The notes under the pieces were generated by a model, which was not told where the DNA came from, made no database searches, and saw nothing but the letters and a program-made list of their open reading frames with translations. The translations under genes and the position numbers were made by a program. 38,228 bases of DNA, from positions 372,030 to 410,257 of the forward strand of contig WELA01013572.1 in NCBI GenBank assembly GCA_009602735.1, written 5' to 3'. The DNA is from Mesotaenium endlicherianum. Lineage: Eukaryota; Streptophyta; Zygnematophyceae; Zygnematales; Mesotaeniaceae. Position 1 is the first letter of the stretch; each line of letters starts with the position of its first letter. Positions 1 to 7,964 of this stretch are shown here, piece after piece.

Positions 1-100
1 GACGACTCACTATCTCTAGCATCCTCACAGTCAGTAGACTGGATTACTGACTGTTGCTGTCTTTTAAAGGCTGGTCTTTTCTCTCGACTTTGGGCAGGTA
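1..100 (-). mobile_element. Gamma copy: gag/pol junction fragment
   Basis: This is a near-perfect reverse complement of the gag-pol junction of element beta (about 3772-3870). It keeps the slippery heptamer (62-68, TTTAAAA on the minus strand), the 7-nt spacer (55-61) and the 10-bp hairpin arms (45-54 with 27-36). It belongs to a same-family gypsy copy in the opposite orientation that continues beyond the left edge of the window. On the minus strand it follows directly after a truncated LTR, so nearly all of gag, the primer-binding site and the end of U5 are deleted in this copy. Confidence 0.85.
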
Positions 101-720
101 AAAGGACAAAGGACAATACACTAGCAGTGAATAATACTCGTAAGTCAAATGCGAGTAAACTAGCATCAATAATGCAAATCAGTAAACTCATACATAAGCA
201 AGGTTAGAAGACAGTGCGTATCAATGGCTTATCGCCTTGGATTCAGATCGCTCTCAGTAAGCTGTACAAGAGAGTTGGCCTCGTTTCCGAATGCCGAACT
301 CGAGAGCAATGCCTAGCATATGTACATGGAATGAGTTTACTGTTCAACGGTCAGTGCGATGGCACCGCCTACCCGGGAGTTAACCACGTTGGTAGGACCT
401 CGATTAACCAAATCCACCGCCATCTCCCATCATCCCGAATAGCCATCCATCATAGGGATGTCATCTGGCCATTCATCTAGCATATCGTACTTAGGTGTAA
501 GTCAAGGCAGTTCGCTGCTACCGAGTACGGAAGTCAGCTGGCTGTCAAAGAATGGGTCAGCAAGCTGACTTATATGGACTTCAGCCTGCTGCTTCCGACT
601 GAGCCATTAAACTGATAATTATGTAAAGTCCAGCAGGCTGACTATTAACTAAAGTTCAGCAAGCTATTAACCATTATATATAAATGAATATTATATCCAC
701 TAATATACTGATTCATTACG
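101..720 (-). repeat. Gamma 5' LTR, truncated at its U5 end
   Basis: This is the reverse complement of the beta LTR. It starts (minus strand) at 720 with CGTAATGAATCAG instead of TGTAATGAATCAG, so the terminal T is changed or lost. It ends near 101-106, about 105 bp before the normal LTR end, where it fuses to the gag fragment. As in the other three copies, the antisense strand (plus, 214-480) carries an uninterrupted 88-codon frame. The right end abuts alpha ORF3 sequence, which fits an insertion of gamma into alpha. The other end is outside the window, so no target duplication can be checked. Confidence 0.85.
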
Positions 721-1533
721 GAGTCAGAGACTGCATGAGCCAAGAGATGCAGGGGGACAGAAGCAGGGCCCGAGAGTCATTCTCCAAAGGGAAGCACGCT
801 CATGCCAAATGGGCAAGTAAGCAGGGGGAAAAGGACCTCTATGCGGTTCGGGCTCAGCAGCCCCCACCAGCCCCCAAAAGGGGAAGGTCAGTAGGATATT
901 CTTTTTCTCGGGAAGAGCTGGAGCAGCTGACAGAAGAGTCTCCAGAAGTCTCAGAGGAACCCGGGGACGGAGAGGAGGAGGAGTCAGAGGAAGACGAGGA
1001 GGAAGGCCAGGAGGAGGACACTAGCCCCACCGTGATCCTGACGCCTGCCACATCCCCTATAAGGGAGAATACGGGGTTGGCCATGCAGCAACTCGCTGAA
1101 GAGGAGGATATCACTTGGCTGGGGACTGCCAGAGGACAGACCCCATCACCAGGCAAGGAGACCCAGTCAGACAGAGCAGAAAGGAGGGCTGCTCGGGAGA
1201 TAGCCAGGGGCCTGCCAGCATCTCCCTCGCAGAAAGGGCATGTACCCTTGGCTCATGTCATGCAACATCCTTCTGGGATGCCGGTATACGTACCTGTCAG
1301 TTTGAGGGCTGCCCAGGTGAAGGCGGCCTCCCTCCAGACTGTGCAGGAGGAAACAACCCAGTTACTGCGTTCTCCGCGGGGTCCTTACACGCAACCTCCC
1401 TCTTTGAGAGGCTTAAGAAGACCCCAAGACAGGAGGAGGTCTGGCTCCCTTGAGTATAGAGCCTCAGGGACATCTCCCTCCTCATGGCAGCAGGATGGGG
1501 ACGGAAGGGACAGCACGCTGTTATTAGTGTTCG
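721..1533 (+). pseudogene. Alpha element: ORF3 C-terminal remnant
   Basis: The plus-strand frame here (open from 684 to 1592, its first codons coming from the LTR of gamma) aligns with the C-terminal ~250 residues of beta ORF3 (7965-9665). Conserved blocks in the same order are an FSKGKHA..KWA block, a KRGRSV.YS block, a long Glu/Asp-rich run, ASPS.KGHVPLA, QHPSGMPVYV and LLRSPRGP. The N-terminal two thirds are missing because gamma interrupts the element at 720. The frame lacks beta's stop and reads into the downstream LTR, so it is a remnant. Divergence from beta is clear, so alpha belongs to a different lineage of the same family. Confidence 0.8.
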
Positions 1534-1571
1534 TGTTGTCGAGGCGACAACATGATAAGTTGGAGGGATTG
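1534..1571 (+). other. Alpha hairpin and polypurine tract
   Basis: A 19-nt perfect hairpin (1534-1552, TGTTGTCG arm, AGG loop, CGACAACA arm) is followed by the purine-rich GTTGGAGGGAT segment that ends at the LTR boundary. The same hairpin and tract occur before the beta 3' LTR at 9743-9778. The tract is the expected plus-strand primer for reverse transcription. The last five bases, 1567-1571 (GATTG), are the left copy of beta's target-site duplication. Confidence 0.75.
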
Positions 1572-2315
1572 TGTAATGAATCAGTATATTAGTAGATATA
1601 ATATTCATTTAAATATAATAGTTAATTTAGTTCAGCCTGCTGAACTTTAGCTAGTAGTCAGTCTGCTGAACTTTAGTTAATAATCAGTCTGCTGACTTTA
1701 TATAATTATCAGTTTAATGACTCGGCCAAAAGCAGCAGCCTGAAGTCAACTTAAGTCAGCTTGCTGACACATTCTTTGACAGCCAGCTGACTTCCGTGCT
1801 CGGTAGCAGCGAACTGCCTTGATATGCATCTAAGTACCACCTGCTAGATGAATGGCCAGATGACATCCCCATGATGGATGGCTATTCGGGATGATGGGAG
1901 ATGGCGGTGGATTTGGTTAACCGAGGTCCTACCAACGTGGTTAACTCCCGGGTAGGCGGTGCCATCGCACTGACCGTTGAACAGTAAACTCATTCCATGT
2001 ACATATGCTAGGCATTGCTCTCGAGTTCGGCATTCGGAAACGAGGCCAACTCTCTTGTACAGCTTACTGAGAGAGATCTGAATCCAAGGCGAGAAGCCAT
2101 TGATACGCACTGTCTTCTAACCTTGCTTATGTATGAGTTTACTGATTTGCATCATTGATGCTAGTTTACTCGCATTTGACTTACGAGTATTATTCCCTGC
2201 TAGTGTATTGTCCTTTGCCGTTTAAGGTTAAACGGAAAATACCATAAAGATTACTTGCTGATATGAAGATCTTTATTAATTGTTAATCGCTTATTTGGTA
2301 AGTCGATTCATTTCA
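1572..2315 (+). repeat. Beta 5' LTR (744 bp)
   Basis: It begins TGTAATGAATCAG and ends GATTCATTTCA, that is TG...CA. It matches 9779-10524 almost base for base. Near its start are three units of a 26-bp tandem repeat (1632-1709) built around TCAG(C/T)CTGCTGAACTTTAG; the first unit contains the interrupted palindrome TTCAGC-CT-GCTGAA. This is the expected U3 promoter region, so the units may be transcription-factor sites (inference). The minus strand carries an 88-codon open frame at 1844-2110. Confidence 0.93.
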
Positions 2316-2316
2316 G

Positions 2317-2328
2317 TGGTATCGGAGC
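2317..2328 (+). other. Beta primer-binding site (initiator Met tRNA type)
   Basis: TGGTATCGGAGC lies one base after the LTR end. It matches the plant initiator-Met tRNA primer site TGGTATCAGAGC except for G at the eighth base. Element 2 has the identical 12-mer. Confidence 0.88.
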
Positions 2329-2349
2329 AGTTATCACAGTCTTCTTTGT

Positions 2350-3828
2350 ATGGTAAGGACAAGGTCTCAAACTAGCAACTCCCGAGACATGGAGAACCAG
2401 GATAACGAGAATGTCGAAAACCAGGCGGAAAGCCATGTAGCGGGAAACCGTACCTATTCGGAAGCAGTAGCGGATACTGCAGCTAGGGAGGCTGCAGATG
2501 AGGCAGCTGCTATTGCCTCAGTCGCAGCTCAGCAAGCTGAGGAGGAGATAGCCAGACTAGAAGCTGAACAAGTAGCAAAGGCCGCTGAAGATATACAAAG
2601 GAGGGAAGGACAGCCAGCTGACGAGCGCACTGTTGAAGAACTTATGGCATCAAGGGCCAATGTTCTGAACCCACCTTCTGCCGTACAACTCAATGTATCC
2701 CTTGGTCAAATACGTGACCGGCTGAATGCGGCAGGAATTGCTGCTGCAGGAGCAAGAGGGATTGTTGAGGACACTACTCAGCGAGTAGATGCCAATGCTG
2801 CTGCTGCATTTGCTAATCTACCACCCCAAAATGTAGACTTGGGAGCATTGTTCGTTCAGATGCAGTCGCAAATGGCGACCATGTATCAGTCCCAGCAGGA
2901 GGACAAAAGAATCATAATGTCCCTACTGCGGGACAGAGACCAACTGGGGTCTCACACCACTAGTGGTGGTGGCCGAGGGCCTAGTAAGCCCAAGCCGAAA
3001 CCTCCCCAGGACTATGATCCTGAGGGAAACAGAAAATATTACCTGATCAAGTTTCTCGCGGATGTTGAGCAGTGGCTGGAGAACTACCCAGAACTGCAAG
3101 ATTACGAGAAGGTCAGGCACACCGGTGCGCTACTGAAAGGCAGTGCCGCAGACTGGTGGCTTTACTGGAAGGAAGAGCGTAAGGCTCGGCAACTCGGTGA
3201 CCCTACGTGGGTAGAGTTTGTCGAGAAGTTGCATGAGAAGTTTGATGTCATCAACCAGCAGGAGAAAGCTATCTATGCGATGATCTCCCTGACACTGAAG
3301 CAGACCACTTCAGTTGCTGAGTTTGCTCAAAAGTTCCAAGAGAACATGATGAAGCAGCCTGATTTGCCAGAACGGTATAGGATAGCATACTTCAGGTATG
3401 GCTTGAAATCCGAGGTCTCTGGTCATTTTGCTGAGAAAAAGTATGAGAAACTGGCTGACTTGATCCAGGATGCTGACGCCTGGGATCAGCAGCAGTTCAA
3501 TCACAAGCGCCAGAGTAACGCTTTGGTGTCTAAGATTGTCAAAAAGCCCCACGGTTCCTACAATGCAGTTGAAGGAGACCAGGCTGAGGATAATCAGGGT
3601 GATGAATATGAGTATGAGTACAATGCTATTCAGTCTAGAGGTAGAGGTGGTCCCTCTCGAGGTGGCTATGGAAGGGGTGGTGGTAGGACTAAGCCGAGAC
3701 CAGCCTCAGCAAAATCTACTTGCTACCATTGTCAGCAGAAAGGCCACTACAGAGAACAGTGTCCGGTCAAGCACCTGCCTAAGGTCGAGAGAAAAGACCA
3801 GCCTTTAAAAGACAGCAACAGTCAGTAA
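2350..3828 (+). CDS. gag: Beta Gag polyprotein
   Basis: A 492-aa capsid/nucleocapsid precursor of the gypsy element; it packages the RNA into virus-like particles in the cytoplasm. The N-terminal ~170 residues are Ala/Glu-rich and probably helical. The central part has the retrotransposon Gag core, with a tryptophan-rich stretch ([13 protein letters not shown]) typical of plant gypsy Gag. It ends with an Arg/Gly-rich linker and a CCHC zinc knuckle, [14 protein letters not shown] (C458, C461, H466, C471). The ATG is the first after the primer site. The frame is intact. The stop (TAA 3826-3828) lies at the edge of the frameshift hairpin, and pol continues in the -1 frame. Confidence 0.93.
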   Translation: MVRTRSQTSNSRDMENQDNENVENQAESHVAGNRTYSEAVADTAAREAADEAAAIASVAAQQAEEEIARLEAEQVAKAAEDIQRREGQPADERTVEELMASRANVLNPPSAVQLNVSLGQIRDRLNAAGIAAAGARGIVEDTTQRVDANAAAAFANLPPQNVDLGALFVQMQSQMATMYQSQQEDKRIIMSLLRDRDQLGSHTTSGGGRGPSKPKPKPPQDYDPEGNRKYYLIKFLADVEQWLENYPELQDYEKVRHTGALLKGSAADWWLYWKEERKARQLGDPTWVEFVEKLHEKFDVINQQEKAIYAMISLTLKQTTSVAEFAQKFQENMMKQPDLPERYRIAYFRYGLKSEVSGHFAEKKYEKLADLIQDADAWDQQQFNHKRQSNALVSKIVKKPHGSYNAVEGDQAEDNQGDEYEYEYNAIQSRGRGGPSRGGYGRGGGRTKPRPASAKSTCYHCQQKGHYREQCPVKHLPKVERKDQPLKDSNSQ

Positions 3829-3845
3829 TCCAGTCTACTGACTGT
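3804..3845 (+). promoter_or_regulatory. -1 ribosomal frameshift module between gag and pol
   Basis: The heptamer T TTA AAA (3804-3810) is in the gag frame (codons CCT TTA AAA). A 7-nt spacer (3811-3817) follows, then a perfect 10-bp stem: 3818-3827 pairs with 3836-3845 around an 8-nt loop. The -1 frame is open from 3783 and runs without a stop into pol, while gag terminates at 3826-3828 at the top of the stem. This X XXY YYZ-spacer-hairpin arrangement is the classical -1 frameshift signal. The same sequence is kept in the gamma copy at 27-68. Confidence 0.82.
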
Positions 3846-3896
3846 GAGGATGCTAGAGATAGTGAGTCGTCACTAGCTGCCCTCGTAGCAGGTATT

Positions 3897-5987
3897 ATGG
3901 GTCCTGCTGAACTGGATTCACTATGCATGCCTGACAAACAGATAAAGGAGACCATCAGTAATATAGACGTCCAGAGAGTGCACACTCTGGATGCTCTTGT
4001 TCCACCTGATGTCCAACATTTCTTTGCTACGTCAGGAGAACAATGCGAAAGTCAGGAAAAGACAGTCCCCCCTATCCTACTGCATTGCATGATTGCAGGT
4101 AGGAAGGTGAGGGCATTTGTTGACGGAGGGGCGTCACATACTTTTATCCACAAGGACTTAGTTAAGCGGCTAAGGCTGCCTACTGTCACCCAAGGGAATA
4201 GAAAAATATTCCTTGGAGATGCCTCAAGTATCCCGGGAGGAGTTATAACCAAGCCTATTGAGGTCCAGTTAGGTTCTGGCATTGCAGTTCTAACTGAAAC
4301 GCTTACATTTGAGGTACTCAACACTGGCTTTTATGATCTCGTGCTAGGCAGGTCCTGGCTTAATAGACATCAAGCTGAAGTGTGTTGGAGCAGAGGTACA
4401 GTTAAAGTGAGAGGAGCCAGTGATGGGCAGACTGACTTGGCACCCACCAGTGCTCTTCCTCTTGTCCTGTGTGGATGGCAAATGAAGGAAAAGAAGAGGC
4501 TTCCAGAAGGATGCAAGTTGCTGAATGCAATGGAGTTCGTCAAAAGCTGGAACCAGAAGGAAGACAGAATGTTCTGTCTGCTGCTAAGAGAGGTACCTCC
4601 TCAACCTGAAGAAGTGGTTGAGAAAAAGGTAAGCCCTCCGGAGCACCCTACTGCTGCAAAAATTGTTGCTCAGTACACTGATGTGTTTAACATGCCTCCA
4701 GGACTACCCCCTAAAAGGGAAGTAGATCATAGGATTGATCTATTACCTGGTAGCCAGCCACCCTGGCAACGCACTTATGGCTTGTCTTATTTGGAGAGCG
4801 AGGAGTTGAAAACACAGATTGCAGAGCTGGAGGAAAATGGTTACATTTCTCCCAGTAAATCACCGTACGGCGCACCTATCCTATTTGTTAAGAAAAAGGA
4901 TGGCAGTATGCGGATGTGTGTGGATTACAGAGCCCTGAACAGAATTACAGTAAAGAACAAGTATGCTTTACCCAGAATCGAGGACTTGCTTGATACCCTG
5001 TCTGGCGCTAAGGTGTTCAGTAAGATAGATCTCAAGAGTGGTTATCATCAAATCAGAATTGCTGAGGGGGATGAACACAAGACTGCTTTCCGCACACGTT
5101 ATGGACACTATGAGTTCAACGTGATGCCATTTGGACTGACTAATGCTCCTGCTACCTTTATGGGTGCTATGAATGACATTTTCAGACCTTATTTGGATAA
5201 GTTTGTGCAAGTTTTCCTGGATGATATTTTAATTTTCTCTAAAGATGAAGCTCAGCACACTGAACACTTAAAGAAAGTGCTGGACACTCTGCGGAAAAAT
5301 CACTTGTATGCTAAAATGAGCAAGTGTGATTTCTTTAAGGAAAGTATTGAATTCTTAGGCCACGTTGTCAGTAAAGAGGGCATCAGTGTGGATCCTAAGA
5401 AAGTCCAGACCATAAGGGACTGGCCAGTACCACAGTCTGTCTCTGAAGTTAGATCCTTCCTCGGGTTGGCTAACTACTATAGGAGATTTATTGAGAATTA
5501 TTCCACAAAGGCCAGTAAACTGACTGACCTTACTAAGAAAGACATCGGGTATGTGTGGGGGGGAGAGCAGCAGGCTGCCTTCCAGACCCTTAAAGATGCC
5601 CTTTGTTCTGCCCCAGTGCTAGCCGTGTATGACCCCAGCAAACCGGCGCAGGTGGTTACTGATGCCTCTGATTTTGCCATGGGTGCTATTTTGTTGCACC
5701 CTGCTGACAAAACCACAAAGGATGGTAAGGTACGGCAGGAGTGGCATCCTGTGTTGTATGAGTCTATGAAATTTAATCCAGCGGAGATTAATTACTCCGT
5801 GCATGATAAAGAGCTGCTAGCTATCATTCATGTACTCAAACAGTGGAGAGCATACTTACATGGTAAAGCTTTTAAGGTGATTACAGATCATCTAGCTCTG
5901 ACCCACTTTCAGAGAGGAGGGAGAACCGCTGGACCCACACGCTGGAGCAGTTCCAAGTCCAGATCGACTACAAACCAGAGAAGTTGA
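3897..5987 (+). CDS. pol: Beta Pol, part 1: protease, reverse transcriptase, RNase H
   Basis: This frame is probably reached by -1 frameshifting from gag; ATG 3897 is only the first Met of the open frame, which extends upstream to 3783. Protease is at residues ~65-160, with [10 protein letters not shown] as the active site (D76; DGG instead of the usual DSG/DTG). RT is at ~290-470: [13 protein letters not shown] contains the first catalytic Asp (D378), and FLDDIL at 440-443 holds the YxDD-type pair. RNase H starts at ~580, with TDAS (D589). The last ~27 residues, after HFQ, are out of frame: the true continuation ([10 protein letters not shown], then the ADALSRR tether) is in frame 2 from about 5924. 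One frameshift mutation or sequencing error at about 5905-5923 therefore splits pol. Confidence 0.92.
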   Translation: MGPAELDSLCMPDKQIKETISNIDVQRVHTLDALVPPDVQHFFATSGEQCESQEKTVPPILLHCMIAGRKVRAFVDGGASHTFIHKDLVKRLRLPTVTQGNRKIFLGDASSIPGGVITKPIEVQLGSGIAVLTETLTFEVLNTGFYDLVLGRSWLNRHQAEVCWSRGTVKVRGASDGQTDLAPTSALPLVLCGWQMKEKKRLPEGCKLLNAMEFVKSWNQKEDRMFCLLLREVPPQPEEVVEKKVSPPEHPTAAKIVAQYTDVFNMPPGLPPKREVDHRIDLLPGSQPPWQRTYGLSYLESEELKTQIAELEENGYISPSKSPYGAPILFVKKKDGSMRMCVDYRALNRITVKNKYALPRIEDLLDTLSGAKVFSKIDLKSGYHQIRIAEGDEHKTAFRTRYGHYEFNVMPFGLTNAPATFMGAMNDIFRPYLDKFVQVFLDDILIFSKDEAQHTEHLKKVLDTLRKNHLYAKMSKCDFFKESIEFLGHVVSKEGISVDPKKVQTIRDWPVPQSVSEVRSFLGLANYYRRFIENYSTKASKLTDLTKKDIGYVWGGEQQAAFQTLKDALCSAPVLAVYDPSKPAQVVTDASDFAMGAILLHPADKTTKDGKVRQEWHPVLYESMKFNPAEINYSVHDKELLAIIHVLKQWRAYLHGKAFKVITDHLALTHFQRGGRTAGPTRWSSSKSRSTTNQRS

Positions 5988-7597
5988 ATCCTGCTGATGC
6001 ACTCTCTAGAAGACCTGACTTGCAAGAAAGGAACTTTAGTCAGCATGCTGTAGATAAAGTCCTGTGTGCACTCACTTCACTAAAGGTGAAAAAGTCCTTC
6101 CTTGAGCAACTTAGGAAAGCCTACCTTTCTGACCCAACATTTGAGCCCAGCCCCACTACTGGTATGTGTCGTGCTACCGCACTCGGGTATAAGCTCAAGG
6201 GAGGGGTCTGGGTGACTGAAACCACTTCAGGCAGGCTGAAGCTGGTCATTCCTAATAATTTGGAAATAAGGTCTCTCTTACTGAGTCAAGCTCATGACAG
6301 TCTCCTGGGTGGACATTTGGGGCAGGCCAAAACTGTTGGCAAACTGGCAAAACATTATCATTGGGAGGGGTTACCCCGGGAGGTCTTGAAATATGTCAAG
6401 TCCTGTGACCAGTGTCAGAGAAATAAGTCTCGGCACACACCACCCGGAGGTCTCTTGCAACCGCTACCCATCCCAGCGGGACGCTGGGAAACTATATCCA
6501 TGGACTGGGTGGTCTCACTACCAAGAACTGCCAACGGGCATGATTCAATACTGGTAGTCGTGGATAAACTGACAAAAATGGTCATTTTTATCCCCACAAC
6601 TGTCAAAGTGACTGCACTCGAAACAGCGAGACAGTTTTACAACCATGTAGTATGCCAACATGGGCTCCCTTCTAATATCATCTCAGACAGAGACTCAAAA
6701 TTCACCTCTAAGTTCTGGAGAGCTTTAATGGGGTTAATGGGAGTCAAACAGCTGCTCAGCACAGCAAACCACCCTCAGACTGATGGGCAGACTGAAAGAA
6801 CTAACCGAGTTCTGCAGGAGGTGCTGAGAGCATATATTAACAAAAAACAAGATAATTGGGATGACCTGTTGCCTCAAATTCAGTTTGCGGTCAACAGTGC
6901 GGTGCACGCGTCAACGGGCAAGACTCCTTTTGAACTCAGCCTGGGTAGAGTCCCTAAGTCCCCTCTAGATGTGCTAGGGGAATCTCTATATCACCCTGAA
7001 GGGATTGACAACCGGGTCTCCCTCCAGTTAACTCAGGAGTTTGCTGACACCCTGTCAGAAGTCCAACGAAACTTGCACACGGCCCAAGAAAACCAACAAA
7101 AATACGCTAATCAACACCGTCGGGAACTGACATTTTCCAAGGGGGCTTTAGTCAAACTGCATTCTCAACACCTGTACCTCCCTGGTGTGGTCAAGAAAAA
7201 GCTTGGCCCTGTCTGGGTCGGTCCATATTCGGTGGTCCGTCGTGTCGGTCAGAATGCTTACAAACTGAACATGTCAGCTGAATACAAGGGGCACCCGGTC
7301 TTTAATGTCTCCTTCCTGGAACCATACATCAAAGGTGATACACTGTTCACAGGTCGGTTCCCTGTCCAACCGGGACCGGTCCCCGCTGTCCGGGACGGCG
7401 ACCCTGAGGAATATGAGGTCGATGAGATTTTAGACGCTCGCTCGGTCCGTCGATCGTCTAAATATGTCATGAAATACCTCATTCGATGGAAGGGTTACGA
7501 TGCCTCTGGGGACACTTGGGAGTTTAAGGACCACTTGACCAATGCCAAAGGGGCGTTGACACGGTTCCACCTTCGGGCCGCTGGAGTCCCTCCATAA
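5921..7597 (+). CDS. pol: Beta Pol, part 2: integrase with chromodomain
   Basis: This continues pol after the frameshift; the first Met in the frame is at 5984, giving 537 aa. Numbered from that Met, the HHCC zinc domain has H104, H111, C141 and C144. The DDE core has D174 (SMDWVV), D235 (SDRDSKF) and E271 (GQTERTN). A GPY/F-type motif (LGPVWVGPY) follows. The C-terminal chromodomain spans ~475-530 (EYEVDEIL ... IRWKGY ... DTWEF) and keeps the three aromatic cage positions that read methylated histone H3. In this family the chromodomain directs integration to heterochromatin, in keeping with the self-nesting seen here. The frame is intact to the TAA. Confidence 0.93.
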   Translation, partial: ENRWTHTLEQFQVQIDYKPEKLNPADALSRRPDLQERNFSQHAVDKVLCALTSLKVKKSFLEQLRKAYLSDPTFEPSPTTGMCRATALGYKLKGGVWVTETTSGRLKLVIPNNLEIRSLLLSQAHDSLLGGHLGQAKTVGKLAKHYHWEGLPREVLKYVKSCDQCQRNKSRHTPPGGLLQPLPIPAGRWETISMDWVVSLPRTANGHDSILVVVDKLTKMVIFIPTTVKVTALETARQFYNHVVCQHGLPSNIISDRDSKFTSKFWRALMGLMGVKQLLSTANHPQTDGQTERTNRVLQEVLRAYINKKQDNWDDLLPQIQFAVNSAVHASTGKTPFELSLGRVPKSPLDVLGESLYHPEGIDNRVSLQLTQEFADTLSEVQRNLHTAQENQQKYANQHRRELTFSKGALVKLHSQHLYLPGVVKKKLGPVWVGPYSVVRRVGQNAYKLNMSAEYKGHPVFNVSFLEPYIKGDTLFTGRFPVQPGPVPAVRDGDPEEYEVDEILDARSVRRSSKYVMKYLIRWKGYDASGDTWEFKDHLTNAKGALTRFHLRAAGVPP

Positions 7598-7964
7598 CTG
7601 TCATTTCAGTTGACACGGGAAGGTGACAGGCGGTCCTGTCTCCATGTAAGTTGGAGGGTAACATATATGACAGTTAGTGAGCGAGAGCGATAAAAGAACA
7701 GGTTACGTGAAACCTAAGTGTCAACATAATGACAGAGGGGACAGCCTGGCCCACATAACGCACCTTGAGCAGAAGGAAAAAGGGCCTCGCATAACACCAC
7801 ATCACTTAACTCACCCTAAAACACACTCATACGTTTATGTGTAGCGCATCGCAACTACGTCAACTTTTATCAATCATCCCGTAAGGTAAACAGCAGCGAA
7901 GCCACTATACTAATACTAACATACTTACTGCAATCCCTATGACAAAGGTCCATATCCTACTTAC
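7598..7964 (+). other. Pol-ORF3 spacer with possible splice acceptor
   Basis: This is a 367-bp non-coding spacer. Nothing recognisable is found in it except at its end: a pyrimidine-rich run and TTACATGTGCAG|G (7975-7988) directly before the ATG at 7989. That would suit a spliced subgenomic mRNA for ORF3 (inference). I did not find an obvious matching donor in the leader. Confidence 0.4.
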
